Positions 49,601-61,323 of a stretch of 64,000 bases of DNA are shown one piece after another. The first letter of the stretch is position 1, and each line of letters starts with the position of its first letter. The position numbers were made by a program, and so were the translations under genes. This stretch comes from Prosopocoilus inquinatus. Lineage: Eukaryota; Arthropoda; Insecta; Coleoptera; Lucanidae. The DNA lies in assembly GCA_036172665.1 (NCBI GenBank), contig CM069870.1:72168212-72232211 (forward strand). Direction: 5' to 3'. Under the pieces are notes generated by a model. That model saw only the letters and a list, made by a program, of their open reading frames with translations, searched no databases and was not told the DNA's origin.

Positions 49601-51570
49601 TGATCTTGCTATATTTCTTTCTCGCTCATTTCAACAGTTCTAAACTATGATACAGCATCCACCCGAAAATAGGCGCTGAAAGTAGCATTTCATGTACCGA
49701 TATTTTTTTTATTTGCACACAGTAAAAGAAAACACCCTGTATACAGGGTTGGAAAGTCTAAAACAAACTGTTTCAAACATAGTGTTTTAAACACCGAATT
49801 AAAAACATACCGTCTGTTTTAAGCAAAACGTTTTAAACATTTCTTGCTAATGTTTTAAATTCATTTTTTGTAGTTTTAAGCCAAAAGAAGAACACATATC
49901 AAAAGTGTTCATTTTTGCAACATAATACTGAGTAACCAGAAGGTAATTGTTTATTTAGGGTCGACATTTCACTCATGTATTAAGTTTAAACTTTATTTTA
50001 TTCCTATATCAATTGTTTTAACAATGCATGACTGAATTGATGATGCGACGACCACACTGTAGCTCTGATTTGAATTGAATTTGAGTTGCATTAGATTTAT
50101 TACAATCAGTCCGTTAATTATTATTGATCAAATAATATAAATTTTAAAATACCTTTTCTATACTTTACCTTTTATTATTATAACTTAACTGTTTTTTTTT
50201 AAACAAACTAAAAAACTAAAACAAAACAAAAACAAGTTTTGTTATTTAAAAAATATATATTCCTCCCCTGATTATACATGGTCGGACGAATACACATAAA
50301 AAAATTATAAAATCCCGACAATTATTTCTTTATTAGATCAGCCCAATTCCTATTCATGTCGCTAAAAGTTAGCGTGTCGATAAGTGACGTAACATCGCTA
50401 ATTCTTTCAGGTGCTATTTTGCAACAGTAGTGAAAAATTAGCAAGAGAAGTTGCAAGTGCAGTCGTTAAAACGTACATTTCTGGCGATGTAAATTGACAG
50501 CTTGTTAGAAGTATCGCGATGTTTAACTTTTACAAGTTAGCGACGTCTTTAATTTTAACAATGTTCAATTAGACTCCTAAGGGCCACAGCCGTTTTACTT
50601 TCTGACAAATTTTCAACTTTGATATAATGTACATTATAATATAATGTACATTATATCAAAGTTGAAAATTTGTCAGAAAGTAAAACGTACAAGTAATAAA
50701 GAAAATTCTTATTCAAAATTCATATCCAGACTTCTGGACACAGAAGGAATATTGAATATTTACAAAATATAAATATTTAAAATACATGTCGTAAATCAAA
50801 CAAGAAATATATTCCATTACCTTACGTTTGACCATGTAATGGTCAGTAGGTCCGTAAATAATTGAAATTCCATTTTCACAAATTTAAAAACCAAAACGCC
50901 GACATCATCGGCTGTAGTAGATAGAACATGCATTAACAGAAAAAACATGATTTTGATTTTGACAATACTCATATTCTTTATCGAAAATTTAATATGTTCA
51001 AAAGACGATTTGTAGAGATGTTCAAAATATAAACGTCTTCATATTCTGTAAATAAACGCACAGATTTTGCCAATTTGAATAATAGCACCTTTATGGATTC
51101 TCTGTCTATTTGTTAAAAAAATAAGTAAACAAATAAGAAAAACTATTAAAAAATCCATTTTCTTGTTTAGTTTTCCTTTACAACTTGTTTATTTACAAAT
51201 TTTCCTGGCAAATCTGTCAAACAAACAGCCATACACAGCGAAACGTCCACATAAATCTCAATTTTCCGAAGTGTCTGCAACAAATAATTAGTATTTTTGT
51301 TTGTTAGCGCGACTGTGTTTAAAAATTATATAGACTGTCACACAGAATGTATGCTAACAATATTATAATATTAGTTAATGCAGTTTGCTTGTGTTCAGGA
51401 AAGCAAGAACCGGCGGCCCAAACTACGAGATGCGCTGGGCCGCACCAGAAGACTTCATGGAGTTAAGAATAATGCCCAGAATGCTCCTGGATCACTTGCC
51501 GGAGAACGTGCACAAAACAATAGACACTATTCTACGAGAACAAAGAGACGACGCTAGTGAGATTATTTAG
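40638..51570 (+). CDS. DAGLB: sn-1-specific diacylglycerol lipase, beta type
   Basis: Membrane serine lipase that hydrolyses diacylglycerol at sn-1 to give 2-arachidonoylglycerol-type monoacylglycerols. Exons: 40638-40732, 45539-45867, 45928-46308, 46366-46658, 47299-47647, 47700-47854, 48367-48516, 48578-48690, 51399-51570. All phases agree and give 678 residues, against 672 for human DAGLB. Exon 1 ([20 protein letters not shown]) is the diagnostic family start. Four membrane segments lie at about 18-42, 57-78, 95-117 and 142-163. [12 protein letters not shown] precedes the catalytic part. Catalytic residues by position: Ser454 in GHSLGAG, Asp506 in VGDDF, His611 in PGRILH. It lacks the long C-terminal tail of alpha-type enzymes, so beta is preferred. 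Introns of 60 and 57 bp (45868-45927, 46309-46365) are stop-free multiples of three, so retention would keep the frame; the conserved protein does not contain them. Intron 1 is 4.8 kb and intron 8 is 2.7 kb, both rich in repeats. Confidence 0.95.
40909..41011. mobile_element. MITE family C, copy 2 (lipase intron 1)
   Basis: Contains GCACTGAGTGTATTTTCATC and an imperfect complement ending in AGTTAGTGCACAAAG. More decayed than the copies at 21730 and 52289. Confidence 0.65.
41012..42053. other. Lipase intron 1, part: no further feature
   Basis: AT-rich intronic DNA. A 61-codon ORF at 41441-41626 has no recognisable domain. Confidence 0.4.
42054..42272. mobile_element. 219-bp palindromic MITE (lipase intron 1)
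   Basis: AAGCCAAACTACAAGAGCG at the left mirrors the CTCGTGTAGTTTGGCT end. Inner arms share ACACGCCGCGGATTGCACG and GAACGGAA-type sequence. Almost the whole element is stem. Confidence 0.75.
42273..44616. other. Lipase intron 1, part: no gene seen
   Basis: Two 87-codon ORFs (43115-43378 and 43402-43665) lie close together on the + strand, but neither has recognisable domains. They may be chance or an old insertion. 43580-43635 contains a short imperfect inverted repeat (CAAGTGCGAG/GCAAGTGACAG). Confidence 0.35.
44617..44639. repeat. Perfect 9-bp hairpin with 5-base loop
   Basis: GCCGGTTAC, loop GATGT, GTAACCGGC, in the lipase intron. Stable stem but no T run, and function unknown. Confidence 0.7.
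44747..45031 (-). mobile_element. Solo LTR, same family as 2532-2877, reversed
   Basis: Read on the minus strand it starts TGTTACAGCCGTGCCG and ends ATTCGTAACA. It carries CTATAAAAGCCGTACGATC, the TATA segment shared with 2532-2877. Flanks ATAC and ATAA match at three of four bases, a worn 4-base duplication. It lies in the lipase intron in antisense orientation. Confidence 0.75.
48691..50590. other. Lipase intron 8, first part
   Basis: AT-rich DNA. 49740-49870 has several GTTTTAAA-type motifs but no defined element. No gene seen. Confidence 0.4.
50591..50687. repeat. 97-bp perfect palindrome (lipase intron 8)
   Basis: Forty-eight bases from CGTTTTACTTTCTGACAAAT onward are followed, after one central A at 50639, by their exact reverse complement ending GTCAGAAAGTAAAACG. 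I found no mismatch. The inner part is AT-rich (ATAATGTACATTATA). Confidence 0.92.
50688..51398. other. Lipase intron 8, last part
   Basis: AT-rich intronic DNA with no recognised feature before the acceptor GTGTTCAG at 51391-51398. Confidence 0.4.
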
Positions 51571-52288
51571 ACAATCATTCCATGACAACAGTGATCTTAA
51601 ACAGTGTGATTTTCCTGTAGTTGGATCAGTTGATTTTAGGAAGGAAAAAGAAGAATTTGAAGTTGTTCATTTTCCAAAAATTAAAATTATCTTAGAATTT
51701 ATTCACTTGCCCTTTATTATTTGCGGTATTCACTGTTTTTGTACCATTAACCGCGTCTAGTTGTTAATTTCGATCTACTTTTTTTTGTTAGTTTTGTTGT
51801 GAAAGATATTTATATATTTTTATAAAAAAAATACTGTACATATATTTATATTCCATTTTAACACATCAAAGAAAATACATATTTAGTGTTTTTATTGAAT
51901 CGTCTCTGTATTTTATATATTGCATTACATTTTAGATTATGCAACAATCCCAAAATACTTTAGAGCTGCAGGCAATTTGTATAACAAACTTCTTGTAGAC
52001 TTCTAAACCACCATGAATAGCCACCGAACTCTCGAATTTTATTTGCTTAGTAAGTGATAACTTTCAGTTCCAGTAATTTCAAGTCATTTTCTCAGTAAAG
52101 CCTCAACTGCACAAATGGACGGAAGATAATGACAAAAAACTGACCGCATCTACACTAATTAGTAATTCGTCGCATTCGCTTTGATCAATTAGGCCAGGAT
52201 ATTGTACTCTTACTTTTCAGTGGATTTTTATCAAAATACAAAATAAACAAAAAATAAATACCAACTATTGGTTAACCTGATATTTAAT
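51571..52288 (+). other. Lipase 3' UTR and downstream DNA
   Basis: T-rich DNA follows the TAG at 51568-51570. No canonical AATAAA is obvious in the first 300 bases, so the transcript end is not placed. Confidence 0.4.
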
Positions 52289-52402
52289 ACCGTTTTCGCT
52301 CGGAGTGTACTATGTGCACTGAATGTGTTTTCATCTCATTTTATTGCATGAGGTTAAAACGAAATGAAGATACACTCGGTGCATGCCAATCGAAAGCGCT
52401 GT
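52289..52402. mobile_element. MITE family C, copy 3
   Basis: CCGTTTTCGCTCGG to CCAATCGAAAGCGCTG, with CATGAGGTTAAAACGAAATG in the middle. The least disturbed of three copies. Confidence 0.75.
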
Positions 52403-53449
52403 AACTAATTATGTACAGTGAAGTCCCTATAAGTCTCAAAATAAGAATTGTTAATTGGTAAAAGTTAACTGAATTTATGAACAAAATTTATTGCATTACA
52501 GGAAAATCTTTTTATTCTTTTATTTTAGGTGCCCGCATTGAGATTCGATAAAATTGACTTCAAATGACCTGCTAGTGAAAATATTTTGTAGATGAATGGT
52601 GTAAAATGCAGTTTTTTATGGAACATCATGATATCAGAAAAACTAGTGTCAACACACACTTCTATAGTTACTAAAATTGAAGCTATATCATTAGAGTATT
52701 TCCACCTTTTTTGTGCAAAATTACTTCTTTCGAATTCTCTAGAAATAAACGAATAAAAGTCGAAAATTTTGCCTATAACTTGAAAACAAAAGAAGATAGC
52801 CAATTCTTGTTTACACTATTGACTTAATCTCCAAAGAAGAGATCGAGACTTGGCCACTAGTTTTTTTCTATCTTCTAATCAAATTTAATACTTCTGGGTG
52901 CTTTAATTCGACTTGCTGTTAAGTTTATTCCAAACAGAACAGAGATTGTGGCCCCATTTGTCATAATACATGAAATATTTGGCATTGTCGAAACTGGCAC
53001 TTCACATTTACTAGAAATTTCAAGAAGGCTAGAGATAAAAGACATTTTTAATTTGTCTTTAGTTGCGTTAAGTATATAAGTAATTTCGATGAACTTCAAC
53101 AAATAATTACGCATGAAATTGAAAAGAGTGCTCGAAGAACTATACCGTATATTTGAAAACGTGAAGTAATGAGTGAACTTTTGTATAGAAAATAATAAAG
53201 ATGACACCCCCAACACATAAAAATCAAATTATTTCCTACTTATCAGTGTTTTTTCCAATTAATAAAGCGTTTATTACGATTCACATAACCCTAGCTACAG
53301 TTAATTACACCATGAAACCACGGCTTTCTACTAGCCACTGAACTTCACCAACTATATAGTAATTAATGCCAATGGAACCAACATAATTGGCGTACAATCA
53401 TCATTGGCAGACAAACTGTATTTGTGTTTTAGTGCAAAATTATTACGCG
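52403..53449 (-). other. Unassigned region with two minus-strand ORFs
   Basis: ORFs of 92 and 113 codons (52525-52803 and 52875-53216) lie in tandem on the minus strand. Their translations are hydrophobic in places (MLGVSSLLFSIQKFTHYF, ISREFERSNFAQKRW) and could be relics of a chemoreceptor-like membrane protein. I do not see a family signature such as the gustatory-receptor C-terminal TY motif, so no product is named. Confidence 0.2.
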
Positions 53450-53961
53450 TGGAATTTCAAATTCGTCCACTTTCGATTTTCTTCGAAAACTTCAGCACTG
53501 TCTTGCGTCCTTCAGCGAGGCTAATTGAATGGTGAATTCCGCATCGTTCTGTTTCGCCTGGTTCTTGAGATATCGTGATTTTTCAGTGGCAATCTGGTGG
53601 ATGCGCCGATAAGAATATTAATATCTCAGGAATTAAAAGGCACAGAAAGTTGCGGTTGCCGCCCTTAGCTTCGCCTTATCAGACTGACTTAACTGTAAAA
53701 ATTTCAAGTCAATATCTCGAGCCGTTCTCGACTTAATGAATTTTTTGGTCACCGATCGATATATTTCAAAATTTTTTTCTCGAAAACGGTGCGAGGTAGA
53801 CACTTGCGGTTTGCACCGTTCGATTCGCCTAGTCGAAGTGTATAAGGTTGATTTTTTCGTGGCAATCAATTTTTCGTCGAAAACCTCAAATTTTCATGGA
53901 CTATAGGCTTACTACTTTCAAGGGCGAAAAACTTTTTTTCTCCTAAAATCGCGAAAAAATT
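53450..53961. other. Non-repeating flank of the satellite array
   Basis: This stretch has the same base composition and style as the satellite (CGAAAAC, GATATCG, TTTTTCTC motifs) but does not repeat within the window. It may be the single-copy part of a larger element that contains the array. Confidence 0.45.
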
Positions 53962-56895
53962 CACGCGTCGAATTTGGCCTGTAAATAAGGGAGTTATTAA
54001 CATTTTTAAGTTGATGACGTCACAGCTGGCGTACGACGTCACGAGGGCATTTTTGAGTTCGAAACGACGAGCAAAACTCGATTTTTCTGCGAAGCCTGAA
54101 AAACTTAACTTTGTTATTTGAGCCCTTAGGGCCGATTCGAGGGCGCCATTCGAAAGAAGAATTTTTTTATACGTCTGGCTTATCCCATATGTCAAAAATC
54201 GAGTGCGCAGCCCTACGACCCTCCGTTACCTACTGCGCAGCCCTTTTATGCATTTTTGGTTTTTAAAGAAAATACGGCGATTTTGAGCGTGCGGTTGCGT
54301 CCCTTAAGGGCCTTAGAACGTCCCTGCGAACACGCGTCGAATTGGGCCGGTAAATGAGGGAGTTATTAACATTTTTAAGTTGATGACGTCACAGCTGGCG
54401 TACGACGTCACGAGGGCATTTTTGCGTTCGAAACGACGAGCAAAACTCGATTTTTCTGCGAAGCCTGAAAAACTTAACTTTGTTATTTGAGCCCTTAGGG
54501 CCGATTCGAGGGCGCCATTCGAAAGAAGAATTTTTTTATACGTCTGGCTTAACCCATATGTCAAAAATCGAGTGCGCAGCCCTACGACCCTCCGTTACCT
54601 ACTGCGCAGCCCTTTTATGCATTTTTGGTTTTTAAAGAAAATACGGCGATTTTGAGCGTGCGGTTGCGTCCCTTAAGGGCCCTAGAACGTCCCTGCGAAG
54701 ACGCGTCGAATTCGGCCCGTAATTGAGGGAGTTATTAACATTTTTAAGTTGATGACGTCACAGCTGGCGTACGACGTCACGAGGGCATTTTTGCGTTCGA
54801 AACGACGAGCAAAACTCGATTTTTCCGCGAAGCCTGAAAAACTTAACTTTGTTATTTGAACCCTTAGGGCCGATTCGAGGGCGCCATTCGAAAGAAGAAT
54901 TTTTTTATACGTCTGGCTTAACCCATATGTCAAAAATCGAGTGCGCAGCCCTACGACCCTCCGTTACCTACTGCGCAGCCCTTTTATGCATTTTTGGTTT
55001 TTAAAGAAAATACGGCGATTTTGAGCGTGCGGTTGCGTCCCTTAAGGGCCCTAGAACGTCCCTGCGAAGACGCGTCGAATTCGGCCGGTAAATGAGGGAG
55101 TTATTAACATTTTTAACTTGATGACGTCACAGCTGGCGTACGACGTCACGAGGGCATTTTTGCGTTCGAAACGACGAGCAAAACTCGATTTTTCCGCGAA
55201 GCCTGAAAAACTTAACTTTGTTATTTGAGCCCTTAGGGCCGATTCGAGGGCGCCATTCGAAAGAAGAATTTTTTTATACGTCTGGCTTAACCCATATGTC
55301 AAAAATCGAGTGCGCAGCCCTACGACCCTCCGTTACCTACTGCGCAGCCCTTTTATGCATTTTTGGTTTTTAAAGAAAATACGGCGATTTTGAGCGTGCG
55401 GTTGCGTCCCTTAAGGGCCCTAGAACGTCCCTGCGAAGACGCGTCGAATTCGGCCCGTAATTGAGGGAGTTATTAACATTTTTAAGTTGATGACGTCACA
55501 GCTGGCGTACGACGTCACGAGGGCATTTTTGCGTTCGAAACGACGAGCAAAACTCGATTTTTCCGCGAAGCCTGAAAAACTTAACTTTGTTATTTGAACC
55601 CTTAGGGCCGATTCGAGGGCGCCATTCGAAAGAAGAATTTTTTTATACGTCTGGCTTAACCCATATGTCAAAAATCGAGTGCGCAGCCCTACGACCCTCC
55701 GTTACCTACTGCGCAGCCCTTTTATGCATTTTTGGTTTTTAAAGAAAATGCGGCGATTTTGAGCGTGCGGTTGCGTCCCTTAAGGGCCTTAGAACGTCCC
55801 TGCGAAGACGCGTCGAATTCGGCCCGTAATTGAGGGAGTTAATAACATTTTTAAGTTGATGACGTCACAGCTGGCGTACGACGTCACGAGGGCATTTTTG
55901 CGTTCGAAACGACGAGCAAAACTCGATTTTTCCGCGAAGCCTGAAAAACTTAACTTTGTTATTTGAGCCCTTAGGGCCGATTCGAGGGCGCCATTCGAAA
56001 GAAGAATTTTTTTATACGTCTGGCTTAACCCATATGTCAAAAATCGAGTGCGCAGCCCTACGACCCTCCGTTACCTACTGCGCAGCCCTTTTATGCATTT
56101 TTGGTTTTTAAAGAAAATACGGCGATTTTGAGCGTGCGGTTGCGTCCCTTAAGGGCCTTAGAACGTCCCTGCGAAGACGCGTCGAATTCGGCCCGTAATT
56201 GAGGGAGTTATTAACATTTTTAAGTTGATGACGTCACAGCTGGCGTACGACATCACGAGGGCATTTTTGCGTTCGAAACGACGAGCAAAACTCGATTTTT
56301 CCGCGAAGCCTGAAAAACTTAACTTTGTTATTTGAGCCCTTAGGGCCGATTCGAGGGCGCCATTCGAAAGAAGAATTTTTTTATACGTCTGGCCGAACCC
56401 ATATGTCAAAAATCGAGTGCGCAGCCCTACGACCCTCCGTTACCTACTGCGCAGCCCTTTTATGCATTTTTGGTTTTTAAAGAAAATGCGGCGATTTTGA
56501 GCGTGCGGTTGCGTCCCTTAAGGGCCTTAGAACGTCCCTGCGAAGACGCGTCGAATTCGGCCCGTAATTGAGGGAGTTAATAACATTTTTAAGTTGATGA
56601 CGTCACAGCTGGCGTACGACGTCACGAGGGCATTTTTGCGTTCGAAACGACGAGCAAAACTCGATTTTTCCGCGAAGCCTGAAAAACTTAACTTTGTTAT
56701 TTGAGCCCTTAGGGCCGATTCGAGGGCGCCATTCGAAAGAAGAATTTTTTTATACGTCTGGCTTAACCCATATGTCAAAAATCGAGTGCGCAGCCCTACG
56801 ACCCTCCGTTACCTACTGCGCAGCCCTTTTATGCATTTTTGGTTTTTAAAGAAAATACGGCGATTTTGAGCGTGCGGTTGCGTCCCTTAAGGGCC

Positions 56896-59800
56896 TTAGA
56901 ACGTCCCTGCGAAGACGCGTCGAATTCGGCCCGTAATTGAGGGAGTTATTAACATTTTTAAGTTGATGACGTCACAGCTGGCGTACGACATCACGAGGGC
57001 ATTTTTGCGTTCGAAACGACGAGCAAAACTCGATTTTTCCGCGAAGCCTGAAAAACTTAACTTTGTTATTTGAGCCCTTAGGGCCGATTCGAGGGCGCCA
57101 TTCGAAAGAAGAATTTTTTTATACGTCTGGCCGAACCCATATGTCAAAAATCGAGTGCGCAGCCCTACGACCCTCCGTTACCTACTGCGCAGCCCTTTTA
57201 TGCATTTTTGGTTTTTAAAGAAAATGCGGCGATTTTGAGCGTGCGGTTGCGTCCCTTAAGGGCCTTAGAACGTCCCTGCGAAGACGCGTCGAATTCGGCC
57301 CGTAATTGAGGGAGTTAATAACATTTTTAAGTTGATGACGTCACAGCTGGCGTACGACGTCACGAGGGCATTTTTGCGTTCGAAACGACGAGCAAAACTC
57401 GATTTTTCCGCGAAGCCTGAAAAACTTAACTTTGTTATTTGAGCCCTTAGGGCCGATTCGAGGGCGCCATTCGAAAGAAGAATTTTTTTATACGTCTGGC
57501 TTAACCCATATGTCAAAAATCGAGTGCGCAGCCCTACGACCCTCCGTTACCTACTGCGCAGCCCTTTTATGCATTTTTGGTTTTTAAAGAAAATACGGCG
57601 ATTTTGAGCGTGCGGTTGCGTCCCTTAAGGGCCTTAGAACGTCCCTGCGAAGACGCGTCGAATTCGGCCCGTAATTGAGGGAGTTATTAACATTTTTAAG
57701 TTGATGACGTCACAGCTGGCGTACGACATCACGAGGGCATTTTTGCGTTCGAAACGACGAGCAAAACTCGATTTTTCCGCGAAGCCTGAAAAACTTAACT
57801 TTGTTATTTGAGCCCTTAGGGCCGATTCGAGGGCGCCATTCGAAAGAAGAATTTTTTTATACGTCTGGCTTAACCCATATGTCAAAAATCGAGTGCGCAG
57901 CCCTACGACCCTCCGTTACCTACTGCGCAGCCCTTTTATGCATTTTTGGTTTTTAAAGAAAATACGGCGATTTTGAGCGTGCGGTTGCGTCCCTTAAGGG
58001 CCTTAGAACGTCCCTGCGAAGACGCGTCGAATTCGGCCCGTAATTGAGGGAGTTAAAAACATTTTTAAGTTGATGACGTCACAGCTGGCGTACGACGTCA
58101 CGAGGGCATTTTTGCGTTCGAAACGACGAGCAAAACTCGATTTTTCCGCGAAGCCTGAAAAACTTAACTTTGTTATTTGAGCCCTTAGGGCCGATTCGAG
58201 GGCGCCATTCGAAAGAAGAATTTTTTTATACGTCTGGCCTAACCCATATTTAAAAAATCGAGTGCGCAGCCCTACGACCCTCCGTTACCTACTGCGCAGC
58301 CCTTTTATGCATTTTTGGTTTTTAAAGAAAATACGGCGATTTTGAGCGTGCGGTTGCGTCCCTTAAGGGCCTTAGAACGTCCCTGCGAAGACGCGTCGAA
58401 TTCGGCCCGTAATTGAGGGAGTTAATAACATTTTTAACTTGATGACGTCACAGCTGGCGTACGACGTCACGAGGGCATTTTTGCGTTCGAAACGACGAGC
58501 AAAACTCGATTTTTCTGCGAAGCCTGAAAAACTTAACTTTGTTATTTGAGCCCTTAGGGCCGATTCGAGGGCGCCATTCGAAAGAAGAATTTTTTTATAC
58601 GTCTGGCTTAACCCATATGTCAAAAATCGAGTGCGCAGCCCTACGACCCTCCGTTACCTACTGCGCAGCCCTTTTATGCATTTTTGGTTTTTAAAGAAAA
58701 TACGGCGATTTTGAGCGTGCGGTTGCGTCCCTTAAGGGCCTTAGAACGTCCCTGCGAAGACGCGTCGAATTCGGCCCGTAATTGAGGGAGTTATTAACAT
58801 TTTTAAGTTGATGACGTCACAGCTGGCGTACGACGTCACGAGGGCATTTTTGCGTTCGAAACGACGAGCAAAACTCGATTTTTCCGCGAAGCCTGAAAAA
58901 CTTAACTTTGTTATTTGAGCCCTTAGGGCCGATTCGAGGGCGCCATTCGAAAGAAGAATTTTTTTATACGTCTGGCCTAACCCATATTTAAAAAAGCGAG
59001 TGCGCAGCCCTACGACCCTCCGTTACCTACTGCGCAGCCCTTTTATGCATTTTTGGTTTTTAAAGAAAATACGGCGATTTTGAGCGTGCGGTTGCGTCCC
59101 TTAAGGGCCTTAGAACGTCCCTGCGAAGACGCGTCGAATTCGGCCCGTAATTGAGGGAGTTATTAACATTTTTAAGTTGATGACGTCACAGCTGGCGTAC
59201 GACATCACGAGGGCATTTTTGCGTTCGAAACGACGAGCAAAACTCGATTTTTCCGCGAAGCCTGAAAAACTTAACTTTGTTATTTGAGCCCTTAGGGCCG
59301 ATTCGAGGGCGCCATTCGAAAGAAGAATTTTTTTATACGTCTGGCCGAACCCATATGTCAAAAATCGAGTGCGCAGCCCTACGACCCTCCGTTACCTACT
59401 GCGCAGCCCTTTTATGCATTTTTGGTTTTTAAAGAAAATGCGGCGATTTTGAGCGTGCGGTTGCGTCCCTTAAGGGCCTTAGAACGTCCCTGCGAAGACG
59501 CGTCGAATTCGGCCCGTAATTGAGGGAGTTAATAACATTTTTAAGTTGATGACGTCACAGCTGGCGTACGACGTCACGAGGGCATTTTTGCGTTCGAAAC
59601 GACGAGCAAAACTCGATTTTTCCGCGAAGCCTGAAAAACTTAACTTTGTTATTTGAGCCCTTAGGGCCGATTCGAGGGCGCCATTCGAAAGAAGAATTTT
59701 TTTATACGTCTGGCTTAACCCATATGTCAAAAATCGAGTGCGCAGCCCTACGACCCTCCGTTACCTACTGCGCAGCCCTTTTATGCATTTTTGGTTTTTA

Positions 59801-61323
59801 AAGAAAATACGGCGATTTTGAGCGTGCGGTTGCGTCCCTTAAGGGCCTTAGAACGTCCCTGCGAAGACGCGTCGAATTCGGCCCGTAATTGAGGGAGTTA
59901 TTAACATTTTTAAGTTGATGACGTCACAGCTGGCGTACGACATCACGAGGGCATTTTTGCGTTCGAAACGACGAGCAAAACTCGATTTTTCCGCGAAGCC
60001 TGAAAAACTTAACTTTGTTATTTGAGCCCTTAGGGCCGATTCGAGGGCGCCATTCGAAAGAAGAATTTTTTTATACGTCTGGCTTAACCCATATGTCAAA
60101 AATCGAGTGCGCAGCCCTACGACCCTCCGTTACCTACTGCGCAGCCCTTTTATGCATTTTTGGTTTTTAAAGAAAATACGGCGATTTTGAGCGTGCGGTT
60201 GCGTCCCTTAAGGGCCTTAGAACGTCCCTGCGAAGACGCGTCGAATTCGGCCGGTAAATGAGGGAGTTAATAACATTTTTAAGTTGATGACGTCACAGCT
60301 GGCGTACGACGTCACGAGGGCATTTTTGCGTTCGAAACGACGAGCAAAACTCGATTTTTCCGCAAAGCCTGAAAAACTTAACTTTGTTATTTGAGCCCTT
60401 AGGGCCGATTCGAGGGCGCCATTCGAAAGAAGAATTTTTTTATACGTCTGGCTTAACCCATATTTAAAAAATCGAGTGCGCAGCCCTACGACCCTCCGTT
60501 ACCTACTGCGCAGCCCTTTTATGCATTTTTGGTTTTTAAAGAAAATACGGCGATTTTGAGCGTGCGGTTGCGTCCCTTGAGGACCTTAGAACGTCCCTGC
60601 GAAGACGCGTCGAATTCGGCCGGTAAATGAGGGAGTTATTAACATTTTTAAGTTGATGACGTCACAGCTGGCGTACGACGTCACGAGGGCATTTTTGCGT
60701 TCGAAACGACGAGCAAAACTCGATTTTTCCGCGAAGCCTGAAAAACTTAACTTTGTTATTTGAGCCCTTAGGGCCGATTCGAGGGCGCCATTCGAAAGAA
60801 GAATTTTTTTATACGTCTGGCTTAACCCATATGTCAAAAATCGAGTGCGCAGCCCTACGACCCTCCGTTACCTACTGCGCAGCCCTTTTATGCATTTTTG
60901 GTTTTTAAAGAAAATACGGCGATTTTGAGCGTGCGGTTGCGTCCCTTAAGGGCCTTAGAACGTCCCTGCGAAGACGCGTCGAATTCGGCCCGTAATTGAG
61001 GGAGTTATTAACATTTTTAAGTTGATGACGTCACAGCTGGCGTACGACGTCACGAGGGCATTTTTGCGTTCGAAACGACGAGCAAAACTCGATTTTTCCG
61101 CGAAGCCTGAAAAACTTAACTTTGTTATTTGAGCCCTTAGGGCCGATTCGAGGGCGCCATTCGAAAGAAGAATTTTTTTATACGTCTGGCCTAACCCATA
61201 TTTAAAAAATCGAGTGCGCAGCCCTACGACCCTCCGTTACCTACTGCGCAGCCCTTTTATGCATTTTTGGTTTTTAAAGAAAATACGGCGATTTTGAGCG
61301 TGCGGTTGCGTCCCTTAAGGGCC
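56896..61323. repeat. Two copies of a six-unit higher-order repeat (2214 bp each)
   Basis: Variant types recur in the same order in 56896-59109 and 59110-61323. First a unit with GACATCACG and GGCCGAACCC; then one with GTTAATAAC; then one with GACATCACG and GGCTTAACCC; then one with CATATTTAAAAA; then a standard-type unit; then a second CATATTTAAAAA unit. Several positions differ between the two blocks, so it is an old or partly homogenised order. Shorter two-unit alternation is seen at 55789-57264. Confidence 0.65.

Noticed and set aside
52525..53216. Gustatory or odorant receptor gene
   Set aside because: Hydrophobic stretches only; no C-terminal receptor signature, no consistent splice model and a stop-rich link between the ORFs. 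Kept as unassigned.
54010..54075. Hammerhead ribozyme within the satellite (TTGATGACG and CGAAACG)
   Set aside because: The core position before UGAUGA is U, not C. No stem II fits between the two strands, and no cleavage triplet lies in the right place.
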